Positions 21,078-32,395 of a DNA stretch of 64,000 nt are shown piece by piece. The translations under genes were made by a program, and so were the position numbers. A model generated the notes under the pieces. The model saw only the letters and a program-made list of their open reading frames with translations, ran no database searches and had not been told where the DNA came from. The stretch is taken from contig OY744461.1 in NCBI GenBank assembly GCA_963556145.1, positions 1,550,001 to 1,614,000 of the forward strand. Reading direction: 5' to 3'. How positions within the stretch are numbered: position 1 is the first letter of the stretch; each line of letters begins with the position of its first letter. This DNA is from Hygrocybe punicea. Its lineage: Eukaryota; Basidiomycota; Agaricomycetes; Agaricales; Hygrophoraceae.

Positions 21078-22975
21078 TTTGCGTGGGAAGTGTTTGAACA
21101 AATCCACACCAAGGGTTTCTGGAGTGCGTTGTTGATCGGGAAATTACCTTGTTGTCCTTTAGGAACAAGGATTTAGCTCTATTAACTCTGGGTTATTCCT
21201 GTTGGGTGGTTGGGTTGTGGTGTGAATCCTATCAAAGGTTAGCTTTTAGGGATACAACAAATACTTAACAATAATATAAGTCAGATGTATGACTTATAGA
21301 GGATGAGTGAACAGTGAGGTCTTCCCTACTAAAGGTAAAGACTTTGAGTGACAAGAGGTATGCAAGAGTATAAACGGATAATAACTCAAGCAAGTATGAA
21401 CAGTGTAAGATGAACAGGTGTACAACAGTCAAGTATACAAGTAGCAAGTATACAATGAGCAGAGGTACAACAGAGATGAGCAATAGATGATGGACGATGG
21501 GTGATAGACGATGGGCGATGGGCAAGTGTAACAGTAGATGTCAAACAAAAGGGAGGTGTGACAAAATACTATGTACAGAATGAATGAACTGAACAATAGG
21601 CAAGTAGGATTGATGATCAAGATATTGGACTTTATTCCGAAGCTTCAAACGCACATTGGCTACTAGTGCAGAATAAAGTACTGGGATATCTTTGGTGATG
21701 GTCAATAGAACTTGAAAGAAGATGAATGTGACTGTATTACGTGACAGAACACAAAGAATATATATCAAACAAGTAATAAGGGAGTATCAATAAATCTGAG
21801 ATTGATATCCTTAAACAAATGAATGATGACTTGAACTGCAATTGGTATTTGAAGTAATAGCTACTACCAAAGTAGGTAATACAAACAAATACAGATGGGG
21901 TGAATCAGAATCTGGGAGAGGGACTGTCCTGTGACTGGGCCTGTCAGATTAGGTGACTGGGCCATCTCCAGCAGAAACTGGGCTCTATATATACCTATTC
22001 TACAGCAGGAGTCATACTGAGTCATAGAATGGTATATCAAATGGAGAGCATAGGATATGACTCATAGGGAGTCATATAGAGGAGAGGCATAGGTTTATGA
22101 CTCATAAGGAGTCATAATGATGAAAGGCATGGGGGGTTATGACTCATAAGGAGTCATAAGAAAGGAAGGCATGGGTTTGTGACTCATACAGAGTCAATTA
22201 ATGAGTCACATAGGTATTATAATCAAAGGAGGGGGCATAATGAATCAGAAATAGTCATAATTAGTCATGGGTGGTCATAATGAGTCATGGGGGGTCATGA
22301 GTATGTCATAAGGGTCATAATTTGTCATGGATAGACCAATGAGTCACATTTGATGGGAGTGAGTCATGCCACTGGTCTAATCTTGGGTGTGTGAATCAGA
22401 GGCAAGGGCTGTGCCAGGGTATGCTTCTAGAATCATCTTCCTGAGGCTGTGCTTCTTGATCAATTGATGCCATGCCATGTGTGTATCCTTATCAGTTAAG
22501 AAAAAGATAAGATCAGGGCTGGGCTGTATTTGATCAATTGATATGAAATGTGATGTGCTTCTTGATCAGGGAATGATGGGTGGCATGTGTTATCTCTATG
22601 ATTGGAGATAAGGATGTGGCTGTGCTTCTTGTGCTTCTTTGGCCTCTGATAAGATGTTTTGGGGGCCTTATCAGTTAAGATAAGGGTATTCCTTCATTTC
22701 CTCTGTATAGATAAGGGTTTTCTTGCATGTCCCTTCTGTAGATAAGGGTTTCCTTGCATGTCCCTTGTATAGATAAGGGTTTCATGTATGTCCTATGTGC
22801 AGATAAGGATTTCCTGTGTGTCCTATATGCAGATAAGGGTATTCCTTTCTACTCCATATGCAGATGGGGGCGTTCCAGTATGAATGGTCCTTGTAATGTG
22901 ATGTGTGCTGTAGGGATGGTGACTAGTGACAGCATATTACTATGTTTTGATCTGAATCCTGTTTGGATCATGACA
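21078..22975 (+). mobile_element. LTR-like retroelement end, copy B
   Basis: 21078-22095 is the inverted copy of 1010-1. A G/T-rich tract (GGGTGGTTGGGTTGTGG) ends at 21220. The LTR-like body then runs TGTGAATCC (21221) to TCATGACA (about 22975). It has a TATA-like box at 21981-21995, GAGTCATA simple repeats downstream (22010-22350) and GATAAGGRTTTCCT repeats at 22680-22850. No internal coding domain is attached on the left. Confidence 0.5.
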
Positions 22976-23270
22976 ACGTTGCGGTAGTGCTAGAGAGGAA
23001 GGGCATGATCAACGGAAGTGCAAGAGCGAGCAGGGACACAGAGGCCATGATGTCCACAGTTGTGGGGTCCATTCAGGACACTATACCTGAGAGAACACAG
23101 GATAGTCCTGAGGGTTGGGTGTGTAAGTGAGGTGGAGAGGTATACGCTACCGAGGGCACCATGATTGATAGATATTATCCTCTACACAACGAACTCCTTG
23201 CCAGTAGGATAACATGACCAGTACCTATGAAAATTTGAACAAGGTGGGACAACAAAACAAGGCAAAGATC
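22976..23270. other. Spacer, nothing recognised
   Basis: No gene or repeat recognised. It lies 3' of the glycosidase-like pseudogene. Confidence 0.4.
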
Positions 23271-23434
23271 TTATGAATCCCGTCCAAAGCCCTGTGGCAC
23301 CGCCCACATGGCCTTCTCATGCATCCACCCCATCACCTCCAGACGAGCGGCAAACTCGTCCATGCGATCAGATATATCCTCGAAATTGCCACCGCAGTTG
23401 TCACACCCGCAGTCTCTGAAATCAGGCCTACACG
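23271..23434 (-). pseudogene. Glycoside-hydrolase-like gene, 3' fragment
   Basis: Reads CRPDFRDCGCDNCGGNFE and SDRMDEFAARLEVMGW, then WAVPQGFGRDS and TAA at 23271. I recognise this as the C-terminal part of a secreted glycoside-hydrolase-like protein common in mushrooms (WYTADEPDG family), but I cannot assign a GH number. It is separated from the preceding piece (23811-23923) by the MITE. Relatives continue past this stop, so the end may be premature. Confidence 0.55.
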
Positions 23435-23810
23435 CATCAGGAAAACTCAATTTCACTTAATTTCACTTAATTTGTCTTATTCCATCTTATAAGTCTTGTT
23501 TTAAGGAGGGTCTCACCCTTTTTTCAAGAAAATTCCTTAATGTGTCTTATATTGAAATCAAGATACATCAAGACACATCAAGATGACTCAAGACAGACTC
23601 TGAAGTTAATAAGCAATGAGAAATCATTATTGACTTGACATCTTAGTTTACTTGATATCATCTTAAAGTGTCTTGATTTTCAGTTGTATGTGATGTAAGA
23701 TGAATTAAGGAATTTTCTTGAAAAAAGGGTGAGACCCTCCTTAAAACAAGACTTATAAGATGGAATAAGACAAATTAAGTGAAATTAAGTGAAATTGAGT
23801 TTTCCTGATG
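23435..23810. mobile_element. 376-bp MITE with 107-bp perfect inverted repeats
   Basis: The arms 23435-23541 and 23704-23810 are exact reverse complements as read, starting CATCAGGAAAACTCAATTTC. The 162-bp centre holds ATCAAGACACATCAAGATG words. It interrupts the glycosidase-like gene between DTP and CRPD. The terminus CATCAGG (CACATCAGG on one side) is like that of the CACTA-type element starting at 23924. The target duplication is unclear. Confidence 0.85.
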
Positions 23811-23923
23811 TGGGGTATCCTACACGGTCGACCACGTAATGTTGTTTCCGATGATGTATGTATCCTGCATCAGCACGTCTGCGCCCGTGGTGTACTCAGC
23901 GAAACCATAGTCCTGGCAGTTGA
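23811..23923 (-). pseudogene. Glycoside-hydrolase-like gene, middle fragment
   Basis: Reads NCQDYGFAEYTTGADVLMQ, then DTYIIGNNITWSTV, TAG at 23820-23822 (normally Trp, TGG to TAG) and DTP. Its upstream neighbour is 16.6 kb away at 40488-40650. Joining across the CACTA-type element gives an uninterrupted SLVL-NCQDY. Confidence 0.65.
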
Positions 23924-24345
23924 CACATCAGGAGTTTCAACATTTAGTCAGGATCTAAAGTTATTTCTAAAGTTAGCGGCAAAATATAATCTTTAGATTT
24001 TCATTTAGGCCAAGTCTAAATATTGAATTTAAGTCACGGATAAAGGATTGTCTAAATTATTAATAAAAATTCATCTTTAGATTAGTCCTGCAATCAAAAT
24101 AATTATCAGTGCTAAATTGTGAAGGGAAGGTGTATTTTAGTTTTGAGTTTAATAACATTTGCTGGTCCAAATTTAGGCATCACTTAAAGGTAGGCCAGAA
24201 TTAGAACTTTTGGTAGGGCTTTGGTAGGGTAGAAATAATAAATTTAATGGATATCAAAATATATGATTTTGGCAGTTATCAAAATTCAAAATTTTCTGTC
24301 AGAACTAAAGTTATTGCACGCTCGTTGCATGCCCATCGCCTGCCC
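23924..24345 (+). repeat. Left terminal inverted repeat of the composite element
   Basis: AT-rich, about 95 percent identical in inverse to 40070-40487. Contains GTCAGGATCTAAAG, TTAGTCCTGCAATC and ATCAAAATATATGATTTTGG. It ends in CCCATCGCC/CCATTGCCC simple repeats. Confidence 0.85.
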
Positions 24346-24937
24346 ATCACCCAGCCATTGCCCAACCATTGCCCACTCACTATTGCCAATATGGGGCCAC
24401 AAATGCCTGTGGGTAGGATTACAGGTTGTTAGGGATGAGGCAGCGGATCTGACGCCAGAACAGAGTCAGGTACACGCTAAAGTGGTGGGATCGCTGTTCA
24501 GGGTTAGAAGTGACGAGGACGGCGGTCCTTCTGCCCATGAGCTTGATCCCCTTGCCCTGCTCCTCCCGAGCAACACACCTCCCTTTACAGGTAGCTTTTA
24601 GTGTACCCGGATGCGACAGAAGAGTGATTAGCGTGTATCTCAATATAGCAATGGGTGGAGGAGGGAGCGCCAGCTGACCAATGCTGAGCGTCTCCTCTGG
24701 AAGCCCAAGTGTTATGCTATTACCATGGCCTGGGCTGTCACGCCGTGCACGATTTACAACGGTAGATTTTGCCTGGCCTTTCAGAGTGACGTCAAGCAGA
24801 AGACTCAGGGGGATCTGCTTAACAGCACAGGTGAGGAAGGAGAGCAGATGGTGACAATGGGAGTGACCTGACCCACGAGATCAGGCAAATGATGGGGATC
24901 ACGATCGGGGGCAACCGAGTCGTCAAAGAGCCTCTCT
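24346..24937. other. Subterminal region without a clear gene
   Basis: A short plus frame (24419-24601, DLTPEQSQVHAKVVGSLFR) is protein-like but too short to name. The rest (24610-24930) shows nothing recognisable. Confidence 0.35.
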
Positions 24938-25115
24938 TCCGGTTCTCAACGGTTGAGTCGCAGTCATGGACACCTACTCATCACCCTCTCAACAGCTGAG
25001 CCGCAGAGAACTTACCTGGCACCCCGTTTTCTCATCGGCTCTCTCAATGGTCACCTGACATCCCTTCTTTCTCCATCGGCACCCTCTGATCAACGGCTCA
25101 GCTGTAGAGAACTCA
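24938..25115. repeat. Hairpin repeats, left outer cluster
   Basis: About three copies of an imperfect palindrome of the form TCTCAACRGCTGAGCCGYAGAGA, each followed by ACTTACCTGGCRC-like spacer, at roughly 70-140-bp spacing. The same unit recurs at 28381-28806, 34861-35322 and 39610-40035. Confidence 0.7.
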
Positions 25116-25259
25116 CTGTCGGTACCTTTACTCCATTGTTGTTTGCAGATATACGTGTCGGGCGGAATGTTTTGTAATATTATTCATAATATATACATAA
25201 AGGGGGGGCGGGGTCGGCATTGCAATGACAATGATGAAGAGCGGCCATCGAGACACACA

Positions 25260-27830
25260 CTAAGGAAAAACATGCCCTTTGAGAAATCGGCTCACTGCAT
25301 CCTCAAGTTTCTTGGCCAATTGAAGCGATCTTCCATGCCTCGGAAGTGTCTTGTACCACTTCACGGCAATCCTACACGATGCTTTGTTCAGTCGGATGAG
25401 TTCGAGACATGTCTGGAACCAGTCTTCGGCAGCGGGACACCAGTAGCCAACGTTGAAAAGGCTCTTCTGCCACATTGAGTGTTTTGGCCACCAAGAGAGA
25501 TGGGAGACCTGCTTGCCTGATCCTACGTCATAGTTAGTATATGGCAGACTGAGTTAGAAAGAATAACTACCAGTATACACCCTGTATATGCCACAGATGA
25601 GATCAAGCTTGTCCTCATCGAGGCAGTCGTCAATGAAGATATTGTCTGAAGAATGAAAATGGAACACTTGTCCCCGTGTGAGGGCTGCATCAGAGGGACA
25701 AGTGAGGATGCACCCGGGGCTGACGAACTCCATCGCGAGGCACCAGATAATACTGCCCTTGAGAATGGCCGCACGTGCATGGGGAGAATGGGGGAAAGTG
25801 TCTCAAGCCGCTTCGTAAGCTGCATAATCAGCAGCATCAGGCTGATAGCCTATTGCGCGCACACCGAGAGAGATGGGAGGGAGTGGAGGGTCGTGAATTT
25901 CTGAGTGTGGGGGGCAAGGGAGGAGGGTGTTGAAGGGGATGCCTCGTGCTGAAAGAAAACGGACAACATCTATGATACCCGTCATGCACAAGTGAGCGCA
26001 CTGCAGTGCAGTGACTGGACTGTCCACTGTGAGCAGCCAGTCGATACTTTCGGCACCTTCGGCACCGTTTGCAGCACGAAGGAAATATATTCTCTGTGAG
26101 TTGCTTGTTTCGTGTGACTCAATTGCGACATAATGGTCTAGTCTTTCGTGTAGCAGATAGAGACTCGACAGCTCAGGTCCCATGGCAAGGGCAGGGGCAC
26201 ATCCACTGGGTCATTACTGATCAAACATGTGACGAAGGAAGCTATCGGGCCTTTGTATCCATCAGCTACCTGAGAGTGAGCATCCTGTAAAACGTTGAGG
26301 GTTCGCTCCCACTCAGCAACCGATGCCGGAGGACCCTCGAAGGGGATGGTGCCAGCTTCCCAATCAAATCCAGTGCGCTCATAAAGATTGGTGTCGAGGG
26401 AGTTTCCAAAATTTGGAGCTGCCGTGGGGGTGTGGCAGTCGCCAACGCCATGGATGGAGAAGATATCTCAATGCCAGTGTTCAGCGGGAAGCGAAGCCGT
26501 GGCCACAGGTATTGTTTGACTCTCCAAGTGCTCGGTGTCCATGGGACCAGTAGGTTGCATCAGCTCTCCTTCTTCCAAAGGATCATCGTATTCATCATTA
26601 CCGAATGGGTCCTCGTAATCCACCGCATCAGGGGCAAATTTGGTGCAGATGTCCCATTCCCTCTCGAAGGCATTGTACCGCATATGCTCCCTTGACCTGT
26701 CTTCCCACAGATCCTCTATCTCTCGGTAGTTGACTCTCGTTCTCATGCGAAAGCCATCCACGTCCAACCAATGGAAGATGGCGGCCCCTCTCTTGCCTGG
26801 TGCATGGAAGTGCTCGCTTTCCTTCTGCCAAGCTAGGCGTGATGCCCTTTCTTGTTCAGTCTCCAAGGCGGCAACTTTCTCGTGGCAGGCCATTTGCCGA
26901 ACGAAAAATTCCTGTCACATTTCCCCACGCTTTTGGCGGGAACCCGGGCTTGGCTGGGGAAGTTGTTGAGCCAGTGGAGGTGTCGTATTGTTAGGACCTG
27001 AGGGTGGCTGAGGGCTCCCTTCGGTAAAGGGCACAGCAGTCGACGCTAGTCGCTCTTCCCGCTGCTGCTGGATCGCAGCCTGGACCTGCACATTGTTCGG
27101 TAAATATTTCTGTGCCTCAGGTTGGGGCAATTCACGTAAGGGCTTGTCGAGGGTGCTCCAGACGATCCATACTGGGATGCCAACCCTTATGAGTCTTGGC
27201 AAATGGATTAGCCATTTGCACGTCTGTATGTGTATGACCGTGCCAACTCTTGGATTGGCCTCATCGAACCGAGCAATTGGCGAGTCCTGCAGTTGCCAAA
27301 CCCACTCGGGGTGGATTTTGGTATCTTTTGACGAGTATTTTCATCCATGAGGGATCATCTCCATATGGAACATCCTCAAAGGTGTGGTGTGAGATGGCCA
27401 TTGAGCATAACGCCATGAGAGGCATGAAAGCGTCATGAGATTGCATAGCACACTTCCTGGCAGTGTGTTCGCGTTTATGGGAGTGGGAATAGCTGTATGT
27501 GTGAGGTATGGGGAAATGCTTGAAGTCGAGAGGGTAAAACCCACCAGGTGCTGTGCTCATTAGTTCCCAGGCAACCAGATGCAAGGAGTTCTCTAGGTCG
27601 CTTTACTTCTCGCGAACTACAGCTGCCAGTTGGAACTCATTACGAACACGTTCGAGAGGAATTGATTTGTAGTCGTAGACTAGGCGCTGTAGTAACGGGT
27701 GATCAAATCATATTGAGCGACGTGCAAATGCCAGTTGTGGGAAGTTGTTGCGAGCCCAATTCAACTGGAAGCACCACTTTGGGTTGGGATCATCGCATTC
27801 GAAGAATTGGTGGTTGGGGAAGTTCGTTAA
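25260..27830 (-). pseudogene. Cargo gene A: agaricomycete-specific protein of unknown function, decayed
   Basis: Pieces of one long gene are readable in order: FECDDPNPKWCFQLNWARNN, FDHPLLQRLVYDYKSIPLER, GGFYPLDFKHFPIPHTY, HPEWVWQL, LIRVGIPVWIVWSTL, a Pro-rich linker, HAPGKRGAAIFHWLDVDGF, RYNAFEREWDICTKFAPDA, RFLSARGIPFNTLLPCPP, LDLICGIYRVYTG, SHLSWWPKHSMW and NVGYWCPAAEDWFQTCL, stop TAG at 25260. I recognise this architecture as a widespread uncharacterised mushroom protein often near transposons. An intron fits at 25523-25570. Breaks: TGA at 26915-26917 (TGG site), TGA at 25803-25805 (CGA site), a frameshift in an A-run near 27320, and at least two further stops near 27600-27700. Confidence 0.65.
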
Positions 27831-28010
27831 CGGTCCGGCATTTGGAGAAGTAATGACAATTGTCAATGAGGAAAGTGGTAAGTGGGGAATTCATCTGGAA
27901 AGCTTGTGAGTTAGATGGAGTCTTGCAGTACGGCCACAAAAACTAGTGACCTCTTTACGGGCCAAGCACAAGGTGGACAATGAAGGTGGAAGAGATCAAT
28001 GGGATTAAGG

Positions 28011-28897
28011 GGTCAATGGGGATGGCAGATGGGTGATCAGGAAGGTAGGGGACCAAGAGGACCAAAAGGTAAGCTCACTCGTACTTTGTACAGGCGAATG
28101 ATGGCAGAGACCAGATGCGATGGGAGTGACCTGAACCAGTAGGGGACCACAAGGGAACCAGGAAGGGGACCAGGTAGGCGACCATGAGGAAGACCAAAGG
28201 TAAGCTCGCTAGTACTATGTACGGGTGAACGAGGGGACCTAGGAAGGGTAGTTGCTTGCTGGTACTTTGTACTAGCGAACATTGAAGAAAAGAATACAAC
28301 CAAGTCAGAAAACAACACAACTAAACTGACGCGTCAACAGGGACAAACATCCCAGCTCTTCACGACTGGGTCGTCAAAGAGCTCTCATCCAGTTCTCAAT
28401 GGCTGAGCCATAGAGAACTTACCTGGCACCCGCCCATCTCCTCACCGTCGTCATGTCGTACCTGGCGCTCCCATCTCATTATCGGCACTCTCAGCAGCTG
28501 AGCCGTAGAGGACTCTGGGTGCTCCCGTCTCCTCACCGTTGTGGACTCCTCATCATCACCCTCTCAACAGCTGAGCCGCAGAGAACTTACCTGGCACCTT
28601 GTCTACCCGGCGCTCCCATTTCCTCATTGGCAGGCACTCGCTCAATACCCCACCTGGCACCCCTCCTTCTTCATCGTCACCTCTCCACAGCTGAGCCGTA
28701 GAGAGCTTACCTGGTGGTTCCATCTTGACCTTAATGGCAGCGCTTCGGTTCCACTGTCCTGGCGCTCCCATCTCCTCATCGGCACTCTCAGTGGCTGAGC
28801 CGTAGAGAACTTATCTGGTGCTTTCTCATTGTAAAAGCAAGCGGGTAGCTCACAAACGGGATCGCGAACACTGACGGTATTCCTACCATCTCTTATC
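28011..28897 (-). repeat. Inner inverted duplication, left arm
   Basis: Reverse complement of 34557-35698, missing the segment matching about 34631-34862. Its inner end contains RDGRNTVSVRDPVCELPACF, a copy of the 3' end of cargo gene D, which shows that it was copied from the right arm. Its outer part contains three palindromes of the form GCTGGTACTTTGTACTAGC. Confidence 0.85.
28381..28806. repeat. Hairpin repeats, left inner cluster
   Basis: Six copies of the TCTCAACRGCTGAGCCGYAGAGA palindrome at about 60-110-bp spacing, separated by ACCTGGCGCTCCCATCTCCTC-like spacers. Confidence 0.75.
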
Positions 28898-28908
28898 ATT
28901 CGTCTGAG

Positions 28909-30610
28909 TCAAATGTAAATCACATCCTTAGGTACCATCAGGGAGGTCACCGGCTCATCATCCCTCTTCTCTTTCTTGTGTCTTGCGATAGCCTGCCGCA
29001 TTCCCTTGATAATCGCAATGACCTGTTCCTCGCTAAAAGTCTCACCATTCCTGTGGACCTTTGCAGCCATCAATGGAACCATGGCCTCACCCAAGTTTTC
29101 ATCACTCCCATGGACTGTCTCAGGTTGCTGGACCTGCCATTTGGTGTTGTGAACCCAGGGGTCTATGACGTTGTGGCGGATGCTCTTGCCAAGGTGAAAA
29201 TCACGTCCAATGAAATTTTGATAAAGGAATAGCATGGTCGCCACCAGCATTACCAATTGCATTAACTGATTACCTGTCGAGACTTCCATTGGCTTTGTAC
29301 GTTTTGCCTGACAATTCTTCTGCACCCAGATGCAGATAGAGGTTTCCCCGCACCCGGTGGACAATGCGCTGGCTATCATGCTCCGGTCTTTTCGGTCGTG
29401 TGTCTGTACCAACATTATCGGAAGTCATCCTACTGAATATTCATATGCTTACCGTGATCGTTTGCACCATCCCATACTCTTGGTGATGCAGGATGTGGAG
29501 TGGCGAACCAGTCCTCTTATCGAACACGTAGATGGCACCGTGATCGCTCCCACCCACGACAACCCCAGTGTCCTCTGTGAAGGCAACACGTTTGGGAAGT
29601 TTACAGGTAGGCGTGCCAGTTGGAAAATTGCACTTCCACTGCCCGTTGTTGAGCTGATATAAATTGAAACCATTCATAACACTGTCGATGACAAATTGAT
29701 TTCGACCATAGCTGACTGCAGCGCTACCTCTGTTCCTGGATGAGATATTTTCAAAAAGAGGTGAGCGAGTACCCACATCATACCACCAAGATCTATGGTT
29801 GAAATTTCTTTCCCATTGTCGCCTCTGAATGTGTGCCTGTTTGACAAACTCAAATCTACCATCAAAATAGAGGAGTAAGGAATCACTTACATCTTGCTGT
29901 CATAAAGGCTGAATATCAGAATATCTTTAGCAGTGTTATCAACGAAGCCAACAGTAATTGGAACTGTGGTGTCCAGTCGGATGCTGAACACGGAATGAAG
30001 TTCACCCTTGGAGTCAGTCTTGAGGACTTGGACTACCCTGTCATGGGTGCCAAGGGCGATATGCACAGACCCATCATGGCACATGTTGCCTACAGCCATA
30101 CAGATAATCTCCTGGCCGGTTGCAATTTGATTGGCGCAAAGTTCCTGGGTCTAGAGGGCCTGAGTTTCTTTTCTACATTTTGAACAGCACGGCACACACC
30201 TCAGGAAGAACTTGGCAGATGACGAGGTAGCCCAATGCTGATCTGTAACATACCTTTGCAGACGAATCATCTTTACCACTGACCCACCCAATGCAAGTAG
30301 TAGGTCCTCGCAGGATGTGGCTTTGGGAAACCAAGGTGTGTTGGTGCTTTTGTAAGTCCCATATCCTTACACCGTCTCCTCCTATCATCACATAGATTAA
30401 ATATACTTACTAGGAAGTCATTAATGACTACTCACCGGCGCTGGCGAGTAAGTTGCCGTTTGGTGATACTGCATGCCAGTAGACAGCATCGGTATGACCT
30501 TTGAGACATGCGACAAGCGTGTACGATGATGTGATTGATTGGAACAATTGATACATGGTTAGATAGGGAGTGTGAGCGAGTACAATGGAGTGGGCAACCT
30601 GTGCGAACAA
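28909..30610 (-). CDS. Cargo gene B: WD40-repeat protein with C-terminal membrane segment
   Basis: Start MFAQVAHSIV at 30610 (or MYQLFQS at 30556). Blades are visible in LKGHTDAVYWHAVSPNGNLL, GGDGVRIWDLQKHQHTLV, MCHDGSVHIALGTHDRVVQ, GRNQFVIDSVMNGFNLYQL and VVVGGSDHGAIYVFDKRTG. The exons are joined by short introns, each ending near a clean donor and acceptor. The last exon has a hydrophobic stretch, LMQLVMLVATMLFLYQNF, and a Lys/Glu-rich tail; stop TGA at 28909. WD40 propellers are binding platforms; no catalytic domain is seen. The exons are free of obvious nonsense changes, unlike its neighbours. It lies between the inner inverted arms and could be a captured host gene or a conserved passenger. 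Confidence 0.65.
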
Positions 30611-30764
30611 GTGATTTTATGGGTGGCGAAACAAGAGACACCTGCCCTTTATGTAGGTGCAAGTCTCTGTTCCTGCTAATTGTTCTACCTATTTTGTTTC
30701 TAGGCAATGAGAGTAGGCGATGAGAGAGCGACTGATGCTCCTGTCGCCTGCATGGCCACCTGAC

Positions 30765-31060
30765 TCTCATTATTTACAATGACAATTGCAACGATGCATT
30801 ACTCCCGACCCTTTCCTTTTGTCTCCGCAACTTCTCTATCGTCAATTTCTCAATTCACTGCGATGACCGATTATTTACAACGACAATTGCAATGATGCTC
30901 CTACCCTTTCCTTTTGTCTCCGTATCGTCAATTTCTCAATTCACTGTGACGACTGATTATTTATGACAACAATTGCAACAACACATTTACTCCCGACCCT
31001 TCCCTTTTGTCCCCGCAGCCAACTTCTGTATCGTCAATTTCTCACGTTGTGATGTATTCT
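30765..31060. repeat. About 95-bp tandem repeat, three copies
   Basis: Each unit contains ATTATTTAYRACRACAATTG, CTCCCGACCCTTTCC and TATCGTCAATTTCTCA. The third copy includes the last exon of cargo gene C, so the tandem copies look like partial duplications of that gene's 3' end. Confidence 0.75.
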
Positions 31061-31804
31061 TTAAACGCAACATCATAACGTCATTCACTGGCCAACAGCC
31101 TTCATATTTTGCAAGTTCAGGAAAGGCTGCCATTGCCTGTTTGTATGTTTAGAGTTATTTTCACGATCAGAAAAAAAAAGCTGACCGTATCTCGCACAGC
31201 CTGGCGAAGATTCTCCTTCTGTGGTTGGTAACTTTGCGTGGTATCGAGGTGAGTGTTAATGAGCTTGTGCACATATCTCTGTATTCACTGTCAGCAGGCA
31301 CAACACAGCAGGAAGTTCTCCACCCACCTGGAATTTCTTAAACATCTTTGGTGGCCAATTCATGGCATCCTCAAGATTGTATCCACCTCTGTTGGGCCAA
31401 CCAACCTGACCAGCAGGCTTTTGTATGAGGCCATCTTCCAATTCATCGCTTGACTCAGACGACTCATCAATATTGGAAAGGCACGATGACTCGGCCGATT
31501 CGGACGTTAGATCCACATTAGTGAAAGCGACCTTTGGTTTAACCTTAGGCGCCGGTACGACGTAGGGAGATGAGGAGCGGGGTGGTAAGCGTTTGACTGT
31601 GCAACTCGGGCCAGAGCTAGGAGCACGACTGGGAGCACAACCGGTCGGAGTCAGACCTCTATGCAGGCTGAGTTCCTCCGTAGCTGTTATCGTAGGGACA
31701 GCAGGAGTGGACACATAGGCGAGGTTGGCCTGGATGGTAAGGAGGGGATATGAAGGTGGCAGAGGCCCAGCCTCAAAGAAAGGGGGGATTGATTCTGAAA
31801 CCAT
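30987..31804 (-). CDS. Cargo gene C: uncharacterised agaricomycete protein
   Basis: Start MVSESIPPFF at 31804. The open frame extends upstream only into GGGCAATGAGAG minisatellite. A low-complexity N-terminal half is followed by an acidic Ser-rich patch (SESAESS...DESSESSDELEDG), then the conserved block GWPNRGGYNLEDAMNWP and, after an intron at 31279-31327, YVHKLINTHLDTTQSYQ. After a second intron at 31137-31185 come MAAFPELAKYEGCWPVNDV and a basic tail KLAAGTKGKGRE, with TAA at 30987. I recognise the GGYNL...W block as a widespread mushroom protein of unknown function (often near CACTA transposases). No nonsense codons. It may be a transposon accessory DNA-binding factor, which is inference. 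Confidence 0.65.
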
Positions 31805-31925
31805 GAATGGGGCAATGGGAGAGGGCAATGGGAGAGGGCAATAGGATCGGGCAATGAGAGCGGGCAATGAGAGTGGGCAATGAGAGCAGGCAATGAGAGC
31901 GGGCAATGAGAGTGGGCAATGTGAG
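31805..31925. repeat. GGGCAATGAGAG minisatellite
   Basis: About eight imperfect copies of a 12-15-bp unit directly upstream of cargo gene C. Similar CCATTGCCC words occur next to the terminal repeats. 31926-32395 beyond it holds nothing recognisable apart from the cargo gene D promoter region. Confidence 0.7.
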
Positions 31926-32395
31926 GCAATTGCAGGTGTATTTCAACAATTTAACTGTATTGTTGGAAATAAATGCGCGCGACCACACGATATGAATAAA
32001 AACATCCGGGCGATAGGAGTGGGCAATTGGAAGATGTCAGGCATCATCATACAATAGGCCAGAGTTGGATAGTAGCCATACTAATTGTCAGGCATTGTCA
32101 TCATAATAAATAACTGGAATTTAGGAAGGGCACAATCGTTCGAGATAGGCCGCCGCCTTCAGAGTCAGAGTTGGAACAATAAATGACCGGAAGAATTTAG
32201 GAAAAGCGCGCTATCATGTAGACCACCAAGCCAGAGAATTAAAACAATAAATATATTTTCTATTCCACGACCGGAGCGTCAGTGAGTCATTGTTGAAGAT
32301 GCCTCAATAATTATTGTTTTCAACAAGAATTACATTAGTCTTAAAAGCCTTCAGACCAACGATCGTCTTCTTTCTCCATCCCACACCCCGACACC

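Noticed and set aside
24938..25115. Hairpins as transcription terminators
   Set aside because: Bacterial-style terminators do not apply to a fungal nucleus, and the repeats are clustered symmetrically in the transposon rather than after genes.
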